In this document: piece after piece, positions 16,979 to 26,835 of the stretch
Position numbering within the stretch: the first letter of the stretch is position 1
Layout of the letters: every line of letters starts with the position of its first letter
From: an uncultured Desulfomonile sp.
GTDB taxonomy: Bacteria > Desulfobacterota > Desulfomonilia > Desulfomonilales > Desulfomonilaceae
Direction: 5' to 3'
NCBI GenBank assembly: GCA_903952205.1
Contig: CAJBEZ010000076.1
Span: forward strand, 1 to 64,000
Length of the DNA stretch: 64,000 nucleotides
The notes under the pieces: model-generated
What the model saw: only the letters and a program-made list of their open reading frames with translations
What the model was told of the DNA's origin: nothing
Database searches by the model: none
Made by a program: the position numbers and the translations under genes

Positions 16979-18385
16979 ATGACGAACATTCGACTGGAAA
17001 CCGATAGCCACGGTGAAGTCGAAGTTCCCTCTGACAAGCTCTGGGGTTCACATACTCAACGTTCGCTCAAGCACTTCAGCATCGGCAAGGACCTGATTCC
17101 GAGTGAGATGATTACAGCTTACGCCATTCTGAAAAAAGCGGCCGCCACCGCAAACTATACCAGCAGGCTTCTCGACGAGAGGCCATACAAACTAGTAGTT
17201 CAGGTATGTGACGAGATCCTCGCCGGCCGTCATCACGAAATGTTCCCTCTGCACGTTTGGATGACCGGCAGCGGCACACAGTTCAACATGAACGTGAACG
17301 AAGTTATCTCCAACCGCTGTTGCCAGCTCGCCGGCACACCGCTCGGGAGCAAGGATCCTGTTCATCCCAACGACCACGTCAACATGGCCCAGTCGTCCAA
17401 TGACTCATTTCCTTCCGCCATGTACATCGCTGCGGCGGTAAACGTGAAGCAGCGGCTGATTCCAGCCGTGAAGTCGCTACAAACCTCGATCGCAGCAAAG
17501 GCGGTGGAATGGAAAGACATCATCAAGATTGGCCGAACCCACATGCAGGACGCTACACCCCTTACGCTTGGTCAGGAATGGTCGGGCTACGCTGGGGCGC
17601 TAGCGGACAATCTGGAACGGATTGAAAGCGCTCTGGGAGGTGTCTACTTCCTTTCGCTCGGAGGCACGGCGGTAGGCACAGGCATCAACTCTGCGCCTGG
17701 TTTCGATGAAGCGGCAGCGGATGAGATCGCCAAACTCACGGGCCTGCCGTTTGCCACTGCGCCGAACAAGTTCACGGTTCAGGGTTCCCATGACGCTCTG
17801 GTGCAGCTTTCCGGCACGATGCGCACACTAGCCGTATCACTGTACAAGATCGCAAATGACATCCGGCTGATGTCGTGCGGCCCTAGGGCAGGCTTTTCCG
17901 AACTGGTGATCCCGGAGAATGAGCCGGGTTCCTCGATCATGCCGGGTAAGGTGAACCCGACGCAGGTAGAAGCGCTGACGATGATCGCCGTACAAGTGAT
18001 GGCGAATGACGTGGCGGTAGGCTTCGGAGGCGCCGGAGGTTATCTCGAGATGAATGTCTACAAGCCATTAATAATTTACAACATCATGCACTCAATTACG
18101 ATCATGACTGACGGGTGCATAAACTTCCGCAAATTCCTAGTCGAGGGCACGCAGCCGAATCTGAAGAAGATCAAGGAGTATGTGGACCACTCTCTGATGC
18201 TTGTGACAGCGCTGTCGCCGGTGATTGGCTACGACAAGGCGTCTAAGATAGCGCACTTCGCTATGGACAACGACCTCACTCTCAAAGACGCCGCACTGAA
18301 ACTAGGCTTTGTGACGGAGGAAGAGTTCAATCGCATCGTCGATCCGGCAAAGATGGTTTCGCCATACATCGCGACGAGAAACTAG
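16979..18385 (+). CDS. fumC: Class II fumarate hydratase
   Basis: 468 residues, the normal length. The superfamily signature [13 protein letters not shown] is intact. [35 protein letters not shown] and [17 protein letters not shown] match fumarase rather than aspartase. It interconverts fumarate and malate without an iron-sulfur cluster. AGGAG lies upstream of ATG 16979. Its codons look distinctly richer in third-position G and C than those of scpB and the CoA-transferase, and the gene sits between 13-bp direct repeats. Both suggest a separate origin. Confidence 0.95.
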   Translation: MTNIRLETDSHGEVEVPSDKLWGSHTQRSLKHFSIGKDLIPSEMITAYAILKKAAATANYTSRLLDERPYKLVVQVCDEILAGRHHEMFPLHVWMTGSGTQFNMNVNEVISNRCCQLAGTPLGSKDPVHPNDHVNMAQSSNDSFPSAMYIAAAVNVKQRLIPAVKSLQTSIAAKAVEWKDIIKIGRTHMQDATPLTLGQEWSGYAGALADNLERIESALGGVYFLSLGGTAVGTGINSAPGFDEAAADEIAKLTGLPFATAPNKFTVQGSHDALVQLSGTMRTLAVSLYKIANDIRLMSCGPRAGFSELVIPENEPGSSIMPGKVNPTQVEALTMIAVQVMANDVAVGFGGAGGYLEMNVYKPLIIYNIMHSITIMTDGCINFRKFLVEGTQPNLKKIKEYVDHSLMLVTALSPVIGYDKASKIAHFAMDNDLTLKDAALKLGFVTEEEFNRIVDPAKMVSPYIATRN

Positions 18386-18390
18386 CGCAG

Positions 18391-18403
18391 GCCTTTTGCA
18401 AGA
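18391..18403. repeat. 13-bp direct repeat, right of fumC
   Basis: Identical to 16821-16833. Together the two copies bracket the fumC gene with its upstream region (about 1570 bp per unit). Confidence 0.6.
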
Positions 18404-18427
18404 TTTAATACCCCAAGGGAGGATTTA

Positions 18428-19576
18428 ATGAGCGAGATACAAAAGAATAAGCCGTTAAGCGGGATACTTGTCATAGATTTTACCCACGTTTTGAGTGGTC
18501 CGTTTTGTACTATGATGTTGGCGGACCAGGGAGCGCGAGTGATAAAAATAGAACGCGCTGGAACAGGAGACGACAGCAGGGCCTTTGGTCCATTTTATGA
18601 CGATAATTCATCAGTCTATTTCGAGTTCATAAACAGGGGCAAGGAAAGCATAACGCTAAATCTTAAAAATGATAACGACCTGAATCTGGTAAAGAAAATG
18701 TTGTCCAAGGCTGACGTGGTTGTAGAAAACTTCAGGCCTGGAACGATGGAACGGCTCGGTTTGGCGCCGGATGTTCTCGTTAAAGATTATCCGCAGCTCA
18801 TTGTGTGTTCCATTTCCGGGTTTGGACAAACCGGTCCAATGAAATTTGAACCGGCTTACGACACGGTAGTGCAGGCGTTGTCGGGCTTGATGAGCGTCAC
18901 AGGCTTCCCCTCAGGTCCACCAACAAGAGTGGGAACATCAATTTCAGACCTTAGCGCCGGCCTATTTGCGTATTCAGCAATTGCAACGGCGCTCGTGGGA
19001 CGCCAGAGAACTGGAAAAGGCACGACTATTGATGTGGCTATGCTCGATGGGACGTTTGCTCTTCTGGAGCACGGACTTATGGATGCCCTGGCCGAACACA
19101 TAGACCCTCAGAGAATTGGAAATTCTCACCCATCTATCGCTCCGTTCGATACATATCAGTGCATGGACCGTATGATTGCTATTTGTTGCGGCAACGACCA
19201 CCTTTTCGGAAAACTTTGTGAGACTCTTAACCTAACTGACGCCAAGTCTGACCCACGATACGCAACCAACGAAAAAAGAATGGAGAACAGGGACCCACTC
19301 AAGAAGTCCATGGAATCTGTTCTTAAGACCGACAGCGCTACCGTATGGTCCAGCAAATTGCAGGACGCCGGGATTCCCGCAGGGCTAGTACAAACAGCGA
19401 CAGAAGCCGAACAAATGGACCAGATCAAAGAACGTAACATGATAGTCACAATCGGCGGCAGAGATGTACCGGGAAATCCGATCAAGTTTGGGAACTACGA
19501 TTCTTCCTGCGCAGATACTCCGCCCCCTGCGCTAGGGGCCGATAGTGACAGCGTTCGGGAATTCTTCGCCAAATGA
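18428..19576 (+). CDS. Class III CoA-transferase (CaiB/BaiF family)
   Basis: 382 residues. It carries LVIDFTHVLSGPFCTMMLADQGARVIKIE at the N-terminus, typical of family III (glycine- and Asp-dependent transferases), VVENFRPGTMERLGL, and SDLSAGLFA with the catalytic Asp before the GTGKG-like segment. It moves CoA between carboxylic acids through an aspartyl-CoA thioester. The acid pair cannot be read from sequence; position next to scpB and fumC favours a C3/C4 dicarboxylate or propionate-related substrate. GGGAGG lies upstream of the ATG. Confidence 0.88.
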   Translation: MSEIQKNKPLSGILVIDFTHVLSGPFCTMMLADQGARVIKIERAGTGDDSRAFGPFYDDNSSVYFEFINRGKESITLNLKNDNDLNLVKKMLSKADVVVENFRPGTMERLGLAPDVLVKDYPQLIVCSISGFGQTGPMKFEPAYDTVVQALSGLMSVTGFPSGPPTRVGTSISDLSAGLFAYSAIATALVGRQRTGKGTTIDVAMLDGTFALLEHGLMDALAEHIDPQRIGNSHPSIAPFDTYQCMDRMIAICCGNDHLFGKLCETLNLTDAKSDPRYATNEKRMENRDPLKKSMESVLKTDSATVWSSKLQDAGIPAGLVQTATEAEQMDQIKERNMIVTIGGRDVPGNPIKFGNYDSSCADTPPPALGADSDSVREFFAK

Positions 19577-19650
19577 CTTGGTGAACCTGTAATCGGAATT
19601 GGGATATTGCTGGGAGGCCTTGATCGATAGCGGCTTTTTTGTTTTGTTAT

Positions 19651-19724
19651 TGGCTGGGGGACGAGGATTCGAACCTCGGTTAACGGGGCCAGAACCCGTC
19701 GTCCTGCCGCTAGACGATCCCCCA
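19651..19724 (-). tRNA. tRNA-Gln (CTG)
   Basis: A 74-base tRNA on the minus strand. TGGGGGA pairs with TCCCCCA, the anticodon loop TTCTGGC carries CTG, the T-arm is CGAGG-TTCGAAT-CCTCG and CCA is encoded. Confidence 0.97.
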
Positions 19725-19784
19725 GCAACAACGTGCCTATATTAGGAATGATCGGTCGATTCTGTCAAGGATATTCGATTGCTT

Positions 19785-20432
19785 TCAGCCCAGGCCCTCG
19801 TCGCTCAATATTTTTACTATATCTCCTTCGGGGATTGCGCCGGCTCTCAGTATTTTCAGCCTGGAGCCGGAAACGGCAATCACGGTTGAAGGTAATCCAC
19901 CGGGACACGGGCCACTGTCTACTACAACATCTACCACCTGTATTATCTCATCAGGGATTTCAGACACATTTCTGGGCGGGGAAAAGCCTGTAAGGTTCGC
20001 GCTCGTAGCGGTTATCCAGCCACCTGTGAGGGAACTCAGGCAACGCGCAAGGCATTCCGGAGGCACCCTCACGCCTATGTGGCCGGAATCATCTAAAACA
20101 TATTTGGAAAATCCATTCCTCGCTTCCAGCAATATGGTCAAACTTCCCGGCCAAAAGGTCTTCATAAGAATTCCGACAGACTGGGACACATTAGTGATTT
20201 TTGATGTCACAAATTCTTGATTCGCCGCAATTAATGGAAGAGGTTTCGAGAAAGCCCTTCTTTTAGCGTAAAAGACCCTTTCTACCGCTTTATCTATAAA
20301 TGGGTTCGCCGCCAAAGCATAAAATGTCTCCGTTCCTATGACTACGGTTCCCCCTGACAGTATAGCTTCAGCGGCTTTTTCCATCCGGGAACCAACGTAG
20401 TTGGGAGTTCTTTCAGAACGGGTTATCAACAA
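19785..20432 (-). CDS. tsaC: L-threonylcarbamoyladenylate synthase (Sua5/YrdC)
   Basis: 215 residues, a single YrdC domain. Motifs are GGTVVIGTETFYALAA, KRRAFSKPLPLI, FWPGSLTILL, GVRVPPE and ITATSANLTGF. It makes threonylcarbamoyl-AMP from Thr, bicarbonate and ATP for the t6A modification at tRNA position 37. The start is TTG 20432 with AAGGAG nine bases upstream. MtaB, which adds a methylthio group to t6A, is encoded a few kb away at 25430. The usual KRxxxKP is varied (AKRRAFSKPL), which is within family range. Confidence 0.92.
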   Translation of the reverse strand: MLITRSERTPNYVGSRMEKAAEAILSGGTVVIGTETFYALAANPFIDKAVERVFYAKRRAFSKPLPLIAANQEFVTSKITNVSQSVGILMKTFWPGSLTILLEARNGFSKYVLDDSGHIGVRVPPECLARCLSSLTGGWITATSANLTGFSPPRNVSEIPDEIIQVVDVVVDSGPCPGGLPSTVIAVSGSRLKILRAGAIPEGDIVKILSDEGLG

Positions 20433-20659
20433 CTATTGGCGCTCCTTAAAGATATTGAAGACATAAGCTAAAAAGTCTATAGCCTTTAGATGTCAAGCTA
20501 TAACGTAATGTTAATACTGAGGAAACATATTTGTTACGCAATGGCGCGATCTGTTTGAGAGCCTCTGATGTTCTAATATGATGGCAATTATAAACAGCTT
20601 ATCACAACAGTTATCAACAACTCTTGGGGATTATTTCCGCATTGGCCGGGACAGCCTTG

Positions 20660-20914
20660 TCAAACCTTTACACCCAACGCTTCTTTGATTTCCTGCTCCT
20701 TGAACCCGACTATGACTTTATCGCCGATTACCACTGTGGGGAAGGCGCATCGTGAAGTCAGGTTCTTTATTTCATCCAGTACAGGTTTACGGTCTTCATC
20801 GGAAAGCAGGTCCACGTCTGTAAATTCAAACTCCACACCACAATCGCCGAGAAATTTCTTGCATGCCTTGCAGTGACTGCAAGTACTAAGCGAATATAGT
20901 TTGCACTGTTCCAT
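20660..20914 (-). CDS. Glutaredoxin-like thiol protein
   Basis: 84 residues with LYSLSTCSHCKACK (active site CSHC), FPTVVIGDKVIVGF (cis-Pro and GSH-binding-like segment) and a C-terminal helix. It fits small anaerobic glutaredoxins that act in thiol-disulfide exchange; the reductant is unknown. GGGAG lies seven bases before the ATG. It is transcribed alone toward tsaC. Confidence 0.88.
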   Translation of the reverse strand: MEQCKLYSLSTCSHCKACKKFLGDCGVEFEFTDVDLLSDEDRKPVLDEIKNLTSRCAFPTVVIGDKVIVGFKEQEIKEALGVKV

Positions 20915-21070
20915 GTTATGACTCCCTTCTTTGCATCGTCACGATCAATTAGTCTTTTCCGGGTAATGCAACGCGGTTCATCCAGTGATCAACACAGTGT
21001 TGCCTCCCAAGAGAAATTGTATAACTTACTTCTCGTCAAGGCCACTTTTTTCGAGAAACCATCACATGAG

Positions 21071-21093
21071 TTCAAGTCATTTTTTGACTTGAA
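21071..21093. promoter_or_regulatory. Inverted repeat upstream of gmd
   Basis: TTCAAGTCA and TGACTTGAA form a perfect 9-bp inverted repeat with a five-T spacer, 102 bases before the gmd start. It could be an operator or an RNA hairpin; no cognate regulator is visible. Confidence 0.4.
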
Positions 21094-21194
21094 ACAACAA
21101 CCAAACGCCTTTTTAGCGCGGCTTGACGATGGTTACTTAAAATGCTAATAATTTGGCATTCTAAAACACTTCTACAGATTTCAGGTCTTCAAAA

Positions 21195-22277
21195 ATGCCA
21201 CAAGATGATAACAAAAGGGCTCTAGTTACAGGTGTAACCGGCCAGGATGGAGCTTACCTGACAGAGTTTCTACTGCGTAAAGACTATGTCGTGTGTGGTG
21301 TCAAAAGACGCAGTTCTCTTATAAACACCCAGAGAATAGATAATTTTTACCAGGACCCTCACTTCCCTAGCCGAAGACTTATTCTGGAATATGGTGACAT
21401 GACGGATTCGACCAACCTGATCAGAATAATTCAGCAGTTTCAACCTACGGAGATATACAATCTTGCGGCGCAGAGTCATGTCAAGGTGTCGTTTGAATCA
21501 CCTGAGTATACGGCCAATTCGGACGCATTGGGAACGCTGAGGCTATTGGAGGCCATACGAATTCTGGGGCTTGGGGACAAGGTCCGTTTCTATCAGGCGT
21601 CTACGAGTGAACTCTACGGCCTGGTTCAGGAAACCCCTCAATCCGAAACAACGCCTTTTTATCCGCGGAGTCCATACGCCGTGGCCAAGCTTTACGGATA
21701 CTGGATTGTGAGGAACTATCGCGAAGCGTATGGGATGTTTGCGTCCAACGGGATACTTTTCAATCATGAATCGCCTTTAAGGGGCGAGACATTCGTGACG
21801 CGTAAGATCACCAGGGCCATTGCAAGAATCAAGCTCGAAATGCAGGAAAAGCTTTACCTCGGCAATTTGAACGCCAAGCGCGATTGGGGATACGCGTCCG
21901 ATTATGTTGAGGCAATGTGGCTCATTCTCCAGCACAAGGAGCCTGACGATTTTGTAATTGCCACCGGACAAAATCATTCGGTCCGGGAGTTTGTTGAAAG
22001 GGCGTTCAGAGAGGTTGGAATATCGATTGTTTGGAAAGGTTCAGGGTTGGATGAACGAGGGATAGATTCAGAAACAGGAAAAGAACTTGTTTTAGTCGAT
22101 CCTCGTTATTTTAGGCCTACAGAGGTCGACCAATTACTGGGAGATGGTTCCAAAGCAAAGGACCTTCTGGGATGGACACCAAAATGCAGTTTCTCTGAGT
22201 TGGTAAAACGAATGGTGGTTGCAGACCTGAAGGAGGCCGAAAAAGAACAGTTATGCCGAACAGCGGGGTTTAATTGA
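21195..22277 (+). CDS. gmd: GDP-mannose 4,6-dehydratase
   Basis: 360 residues of the extended SDR family. The Rossmann motif [10 protein letters not shown], the STSELYG segment, the [10 protein letters not shown] catalytic Tyr-Lys and [21 protein letters not shown] are all diagnostic. It converts GDP-mannose to GDP-4-keto-6-deoxymannose. Its stop overlaps the start of the next gene by four bases, so the two form an operon for GDP-fucose, destined for surface glycans. The Shine-Dalgarno site before ATG 21195 is weak. Confidence 0.96.
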   Translation: MPQDDNKRALVTGVTGQDGAYLTEFLLRKDYVVCGVKRRSSLINTQRIDNFYQDPHFPSRRLILEYGDMTDSTNLIRIIQQFQPTEIYNLAAQSHVKVSFESPEYTANSDALGTLRLLEAIRILGLGDKVRFYQASTSELYGLVQETPQSETTPFYPRSPYAVAKLYGYWIVRNYREAYGMFASNGILFNHESPLRGETFVTRKITRAIARIKLEMQEKLYLGNLNAKRDWGYASDYVEAMWLILQHKEPDDFVIATGQNHSVREFVERAFREVGISIVWKGSGLDERGIDSETGKELVLVDPRYFRPTEVDQLLGDGSKAKDLLGWTPKCSFSELVKRMVVADLKEAEKEQLCRTAGFN

Positions 22278-23221
22278 TGTCGTCAAACAGACCCAGAGTA
22301 TTCGTGGCAGGCTCCACGGGAATGGTCGGTTCCGCAATATGCCGACGTCTGTTGTTGGAAGAATATCCTGTTATAAGACACCAGGGCCACCGGGTAGATT
22401 TGCGCAACCAGTCCGCCGCATTTGATCTTATTAAGAACTTGAATCCGCAGTGGGTTTTCCTGGCGGCCGCCCGAGTGGGAGGAATTTACGCCAACAACGC
22501 GTTTCCGGCAGAATTTATTTATGACAACTTAATGATACAGAGCAACATTATAAATGCCTGTTATGAGATCAACGTGGACAAATTACTTTTTTTGGGGAGT
22601 TCCTGCATTTACCCCAGGATGGCGCCTCAACCCATGAAAGAGGAATACCTGCTTACAGGGCCTCTGGAACCTACCAATACTCCTTACGCCGTTGCCAAGA
22701 TAGCCGGGATAGTCATGACTCAGTCGTATCGACGACAGTATGGGGCAAATTTTATTTCGGTCATGCCGTCTAATCTTTATGGGCCTTTTGACAATTTTGA
22801 TCTTAAGAAGTCGCATGTGTTGCCGGCGTTAATTAGGAAATTTCATGAGGCGAAAGTGGCCGGAACTGATTTTGTTGAAATCTGGGGAACGGGAGATGTC
22901 CTTAGGGAATTCCTGCATGTTGATGATTTGGCAGACGCTTGTGTATTTCTTATGAAGAATTACAACGATCTCGAAATCATCAATATTGGCTCAGGAAAAG
23001 ACCTATCTATTCTTGACCTTGCGAAATTGATACGTGAGGTGGTCGGATACCAGGGAGAACTCAAATTCCAGCCGGCAATGCCCAACGGGGTAAACCGCAA
23101 ATTGCTGGATATTTCCAAGATATCCTCTTTGGGATGGAAACCGAGTATAAGCCTAAGAGAAGGCCTGGAGTCTACCTATAGATGGTATCTAGAAAATATG
23201 GACCACCTCAGGAAATCATAG
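22274..23221 (+). CDS. fcl: GDP-L-fucose synthase
   Basis: 315 residues, SDR fold. [14 protein letters not shown] binds [28 protein letters not shown] and [10 protein letters not shown] carry the catalytic Ser and Tyr-Lys; [13 protein letters not shown] is also diagnostic. It performs epimerisation and reduction of the Gmd product to GDP-L-fucose. The coupled ATGA overlap with gmd supports joint expression. Confidence 0.96.
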   Translation: MMSSNRPRVFVAGSTGMVGSAICRRLLLEEYPVIRHQGHRVDLRNQSAAFDLIKNLNPQWVFLAAARVGGIYANNAFPAEFIYDNLMIQSNIINACYEINVDKLLFLGSSCIYPRMAPQPMKEEYLLTGPLEPTNTPYAVAKIAGIVMTQSYRRQYGANFISVMPSNLYGPFDNFDLKKSHVLPALIRKFHEAKVAGTDFVEIWGTGDVLREFLHVDDLADACVFLMKNYNDLEIINIGSGKDLSILDLAKLIREVVGYQGELKFQPAMPNGVNRKLLDISKISSLGWKPSISLREGLESTYRWYLENMDHLRKS

Positions 23222-23288
23222 CGTAAACTTATGGGTGAGCTGAAACCCCGTCCTGAATACGAAGTCGTCCCTATATCCAATTTTTCAA

Positions 23289-24734
23289 TCAATCTCTCTG
23301 GTATTTTATACCCAATTGACCTTGAATTTGTTCAAAAGCCTTTGCAATGAGTTGAGGAATCATTTGCGCTTGATTGTCCAAGAGTGTACGCGGATCAATC
23401 ATCACATAATCTTCCTTGACGATAGTAATTACAGGCGGAGATCCCAGACGCAGAGCCTTTTCCAAACGTGAGGCTGAGAAATCTCTGGGTCTTATACATA
23501 CTCTGGGACCTATCAGATCACTTGTGGGCAAAGCCCCTCCACCGACCCTGCCGGCGCCTTGCTCGATGACAACCTGCGCCCTATCTTGGAGTTCCGACTC
23601 CAATGAAGAAGATATTTGCCGAGCCTCATCCAGCAACTCTTCCATCCCCCTGGCAATCATGGCCAAAGCGGGAATTGACATAGCCGGGTTTGTCTGCCGG
23701 GCATACTCTTGAAGCGTGGCCTCCAGGCCTGCCAGAGTAAGTTTGTCCATTCTTAAGGCCCTCGCAAGAGGATTGACAGCCATCTTGTCTATCAATTCTT
23801 TCTTACCGGCCAACACTCCCGCTTGAGGTCCTCCCAGCAGCTTGTCCCCGCTGAAACTTACCACATCAATACCCTTTGCAATGACTTCCTGGACAGTGAC
23901 CTCTTCAGATAATCCAAAAGCGGACAGATCAACGAGGCAACCACTTCCCAAGTCCATCATGGTGGGTAAATCATGTTGCTTGCCTATTTGGACTAATTCT
24001 TCGACCGATACTTCGCGTGTGAATCCAACAATGCGATAGTTACTTGTATGAACCTTAAGGATCAGAGCGGTGTTGTCGTTGATGGCTTGCTCATAGTCAC
24101 GTGGATGAGTCCTGTTGGTAGCTCCAACTTCTTTCAGTATCGCTCCAGATTGAGTCATGACCTCTGGAATTCTGAACGACCCACCGATCTCTATTAATTC
24201 GCCCCTGGAAACTATCACTTCCCTGCCTTTTGCTAGGGTTCCCAGCGCCAGCAAAACGGCGGCGGCGTTATTGTTTACGGCAAGGACAGACTCAGCCCCA
24301 GTCAATTCCTTCATTAATGACTTTAAGTGAGCGTTACGTTTTCCGCGTTTCCCCTGTTCCAGATCGTATTCCAAATTCGAATAGGACGTCGCGATATCCA
24401 CTATCCTCTGGGCGACTCTGGTTGAGAGAGGAGAACGCCCAAGGTTAGTGTGCACTACAACTCCAGTGGCATTGACCAGTCGGCACAGTTTTGGAACGAG
24501 GTTGAGTTGTATTCGGATACCGATTTGATCAACCACACCATCCAGAGCAATTTCATTTGGCTCGACAGAACCTTTTTTTATTCGGTCACGTAATTCATTG
24601 AGTACTCCCTTGACCGCGCTTTTGACAAATGGCAAAGAGTAGACAACCAGGAAATCCTGAATTCTGGGTTGTGAAAGTATTTTATCAACTGAGGGAATTA
24701 GACTGAATAAAGAATCAGCTTTGCTGCCTGCCAC
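23289..24734 (-). CDS. selA: L-seryl-tRNA(Sec) selenium transferase
   Basis: 481 residues, PLP-dependent fold type I. The N-terminal PSVDKILSQP, NATGVVVHTNLGRSPLS, VNNNAAAVLL, the PLP Lys in VVSFSGDKLLGGPQAG and the C-terminal arm are typical of SelA. It converts Ser-tRNA(Sec) to Sec-tRNA(Sec) with selenophosphate, so the organism should use selenocysteine. The start is GTG 24734, 11 bases after the stop of the upstream gene on the same strand. SelB, SelD and tRNA-Sec are not in the window. Confidence 0.96.
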   Translation of the reverse strand: MAGSKADSLFSLIPSVDKILSQPRIQDFLVVYSLPFVKSAVKGVLNELRDRIKKGSVEPNEIALDGVVDQIGIRIQLNLVPKLCRLVNATGVVVHTNLGRSPLSTRVAQRIVDIATSYSNLEYDLEQGKRGKRNAHLKSLMKELTGAESVLAVNNNAAAVLLALGTLAKGREVIVSRGELIEIGGSFRIPEVMTQSGAILKEVGATNRTHPRDYEQAINDNTALILKVHTSNYRIVGFTREVSVEELVQIGKQHDLPTMMDLGSGCLVDLSAFGLSEEVTVQEVIAKGIDVVSFSGDKLLGGPQAGVLAGKKELIDKMAVNPLARALRMDKLTLAGLEATLQEYARQTNPAMSIPALAMIARGMEELLDEARQISSSLESELQDRAQVVIEQGAGRVGGGALPTSDLIGPRVCIRPRDFSASRLEKALRLGSPPVITIVKEDYVMIDPRTLLDNQAQMIPQLIAKAFEQIQGQLGIKYQRD

Positions 24735-24745
24735 AATTCTGCTCT

Positions 24746-25351
24746 CTAGGATGATTTGATCCTGATAGATTTGACAACTTCTTCAAATATAGGAGAGTAA
24801 GTCTTGAATTCTTTCGCCGGAACTGACAAATCAATATTAAGCTCGTGCTTTTCAGTGAAAATTTTGATGCCCCATGAAACTAGGCGATCCGGATCAGCCG
24901 ACATTTTTTCTTTGATCAGGATTCCCTTGGCATTGGTTATTTTCAGCGTCCTGGTTTGATCCAAAAGCTTGTTTCCAGCCGCGGCTTTTTTGAGGTTATT
25001 GATGATATCTTTAACGGAACCGACGAGTCTTTCCCCTACCACAACATATATTTCTGAAGAATTTTTGGTCCATTTGAAGATATGCGGTTCATCTACCGCC
25101 TCCGACCTGAAACCTGCCGGAATTTTCAATTCGAGGATACCATCGACTAGACGCACCTGGGATTCCGGCTTCTGGGTGGGCTGACAATAACCAATATGTG
25201 GAATGACTATCAGAGAAAATCCTAAGATTAGGAAAAATAATATGATAGTACGTCTGTAATCGATACCAGTCTTAAAAACAACCACGTAGTCCTTAATTCG
25301 ACTCCATGCTTGTCGCACTCTGAAAGAAATGGTTGTATTATTAATGGTCAT
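24746..25351 (-). CDS. Secreted protein, possibly PsbP/DcrB-like
   Basis: 201 residues. A hydrophobic signal-anchor (TIILFFLILGFSLIVIPHIG, about residues 35-54) is followed by a small alpha/beta domain starting LVDGILELKIPAGFR and ending YSPIFEEVVKSIRI. The opening 'g.f.l.iP..w' and the closing 'f..vv.Si' pattern resemble PsbP/DcrB-fold periplasmic proteins; this is a weak fold-level guess. It lies directly upstream of selA. AGGGA precedes the ATG by six bases. Confidence 0.55.
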   Translation of the reverse strand: MTINNTTISFRVRQAWSRIKDYVVVFKTGIDYRRTIILFFLILGFSLIVIPHIGYCQPTQKPESQVRLVDGILELKIPAGFRSEAVDEPHIFKWTKNSSEIYVVVGERLVGSVKDIINNLKKAAAGNKLLDQTRTLKITNAKGILIKEKMSADPDRLVSWGIKIFTEKHELNIDLSVPAKEFKTYSPIFEEVVKSIRIKSS

Positions 25352-25429
25352 TGTGTTCCCTGTCCGGAGGCCACGTCAAGAAAAGGACATCCAGACCGAT
25401 TTTAAGATTGATAGCATGGATGAGGCGCC

Positions 25430-26776
25430 ATGTCAAAAATCATTACAACTAACGAGACCTTGTCCCCTCTTAAGGCGCATCTGTATGTCCTGGGTTGTAA
25501 GGTCAACCAGGCCGAGATTTACAGCGTATCAAACATGCTGGAATCATTAGGTTTAAAAGTGGACCAACAATCTCAACACCCGGCCCTGATTTTTGTAAAT
25601 ACTTGTTGTGTAACGGATTCCGCAGCCGGCAAATCGCGTCGCCTTGTAGGAAGATTAGCCGAAAAGTACCCTGACTCAAAAATAGTCGTCGCCGGTTGCC
25701 TGGCGGAGATCAATCCTACCATGGTTAACCAGGCGGCCCCAGGGGCCATAGTCCTTGGAACATACGCCAAGGATCATCTCCTGGAGATTTTGTCCGGACG
25801 AAACACAGATGTTGACTTTTTGAATTCAATTCCCGCTTCATCCTGCTCGGAATTTTCTGCAGCCTGGGTTCCGGCGCCGTCCTTCAGAAGCAGGGCGTTT
25901 CTGAAGGTTCAGGACGGATGTTCTCATCGGTGTTCTTATTGCATAGTGCCCATAGCCAGAGGACCGTCACGCAGCATGGAGTTGCGGAAAGCGGTTGAGA
26001 ATGCAAAGTTTCTTGTTGATGCGGGGTATTCAGAGATAGCTCTTACAGGAATTCATTTAGGAGCCTATGGACGCGACCTGTCGCCAAAAACCGGACTTGA
26101 AAACCTTGTTGAGGAAATACTGGCCGGCGCCTCAGATTGCAGACTCAGGCTCAGTTCAATTGAACCACAGGAATTTTCGGATAGATTGATTTCCCTGATC
26201 AAACAAAATTCAAGAATATGCAAACATTTTCATATTCCCGCACAGAGTGGCGATGATGAAATATTGAAAAGGATGTTCAGACCGTACAACCAAGAGCTAG
26301 TTGCTGAACTGACGGAAAAAATTCTGGAATCAGCCCCGGACGCATGTGTAGGCATGGATGTCATGGTTGGGTTTCCTGGTGAAACTGACGCTTCCTTTGA
26401 GAAAACTGTTGAATTTATTATGACAACTGGATGTGGCTATCTTCACGTGTTTCCTTTTTCACCCAGACGGGGCACAGTAGCGTATGGTTTCTCCGATAGA
26501 ACTCCTGCGAGATCTTCCCGCTACAGAGTCGAAATTCTCCGAAAATTGTCGAATGAATTTCGTTCAAAATTTTATGGTAAGTTTGTGGGGCGCACTTTGC
26601 ACGCTCTGGTGGAATATGCAGGGCAAAGCAAGGATGAATGGGGAAAGGGACTGACCGGCAACTATATTTCGGTACAAATTAAAGGATTGGACAAGACGCA
26701 TGAGGGTAAAGTCGTTCCGGTTCTGATTGACACCGTCAGGAATAACGAGGCGTACGGATTGCTTACGTTTGAATAG
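25430..26776 (+). CDS. mtaB: tRNA t6A37 methylthiotransferase
   Basis: 448 residues. The UPF0004 domain has the three Cys (LGCKVNQAE, NTCCVTDSA, VAGCLAE). The radical SAM motif is CSHRCSYC. SSIEPQEF, HFHIPAQSGDDEILKRM and MVGFPGETDASF follow, and a TRAM-like C-terminus ends the chain. The order and the GCKVNQ variant mark the MtaB/YqeV class, which turns t6A into ms2t6A in tRNA. GAGG precedes ATG 25430 by five bases. Confidence 0.93.
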   Translation: MSKIITTNETLSPLKAHLYVLGCKVNQAEIYSVSNMLESLGLKVDQQSQHPALIFVNTCCVTDSAAGKSRRLVGRLAEKYPDSKIVVAGCLAEINPTMVNQAAPGAIVLGTYAKDHLLEILSGRNTDVDFLNSIPASSCSEFSAAWVPAPSFRSRAFLKVQDGCSHRCSYCIVPIARGPSRSMELRKAVENAKFLVDAGYSEIALTGIHLGAYGRDLSPKTGLENLVEEILAGASDCRLRLSSIEPQEFSDRLISLIKQNSRICKHFHIPAQSGDDEILKRMFRPYNQELVAELTEKILESAPDACVGMDVMVGFPGETDASFEKTVEFIMTTGCGYLHVFPFSPRRGTVAYGFSDRTPARSSRYRVEILRKLSNEFRSKFYGKFVGRTLHALVEYAGQSKDEWGKGLTGNYISVQIKGLDKTHEGKVVPVLIDTVRNNEAYGLLTFE

Positions 26777-26835
26777 CTTGCTCGCAACAAATCCAGTCAT
26801 ATATATTTCTTAAAATCTTGCATTTTGTACAACTG

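Noticed and set aside
16979-18385. Aspartase instead of fumarase
   Set aside because: Both share the [11 protein letters not shown] signature, but the [10 protein letters not shown] segment and the other conserved blocks fit fumarase.
20422-20627. Replication origin near DnaA-like boxes
   Set aside because: Only near-matches, no cluster, no adjacent dnaA, dnaN or other origin genes.
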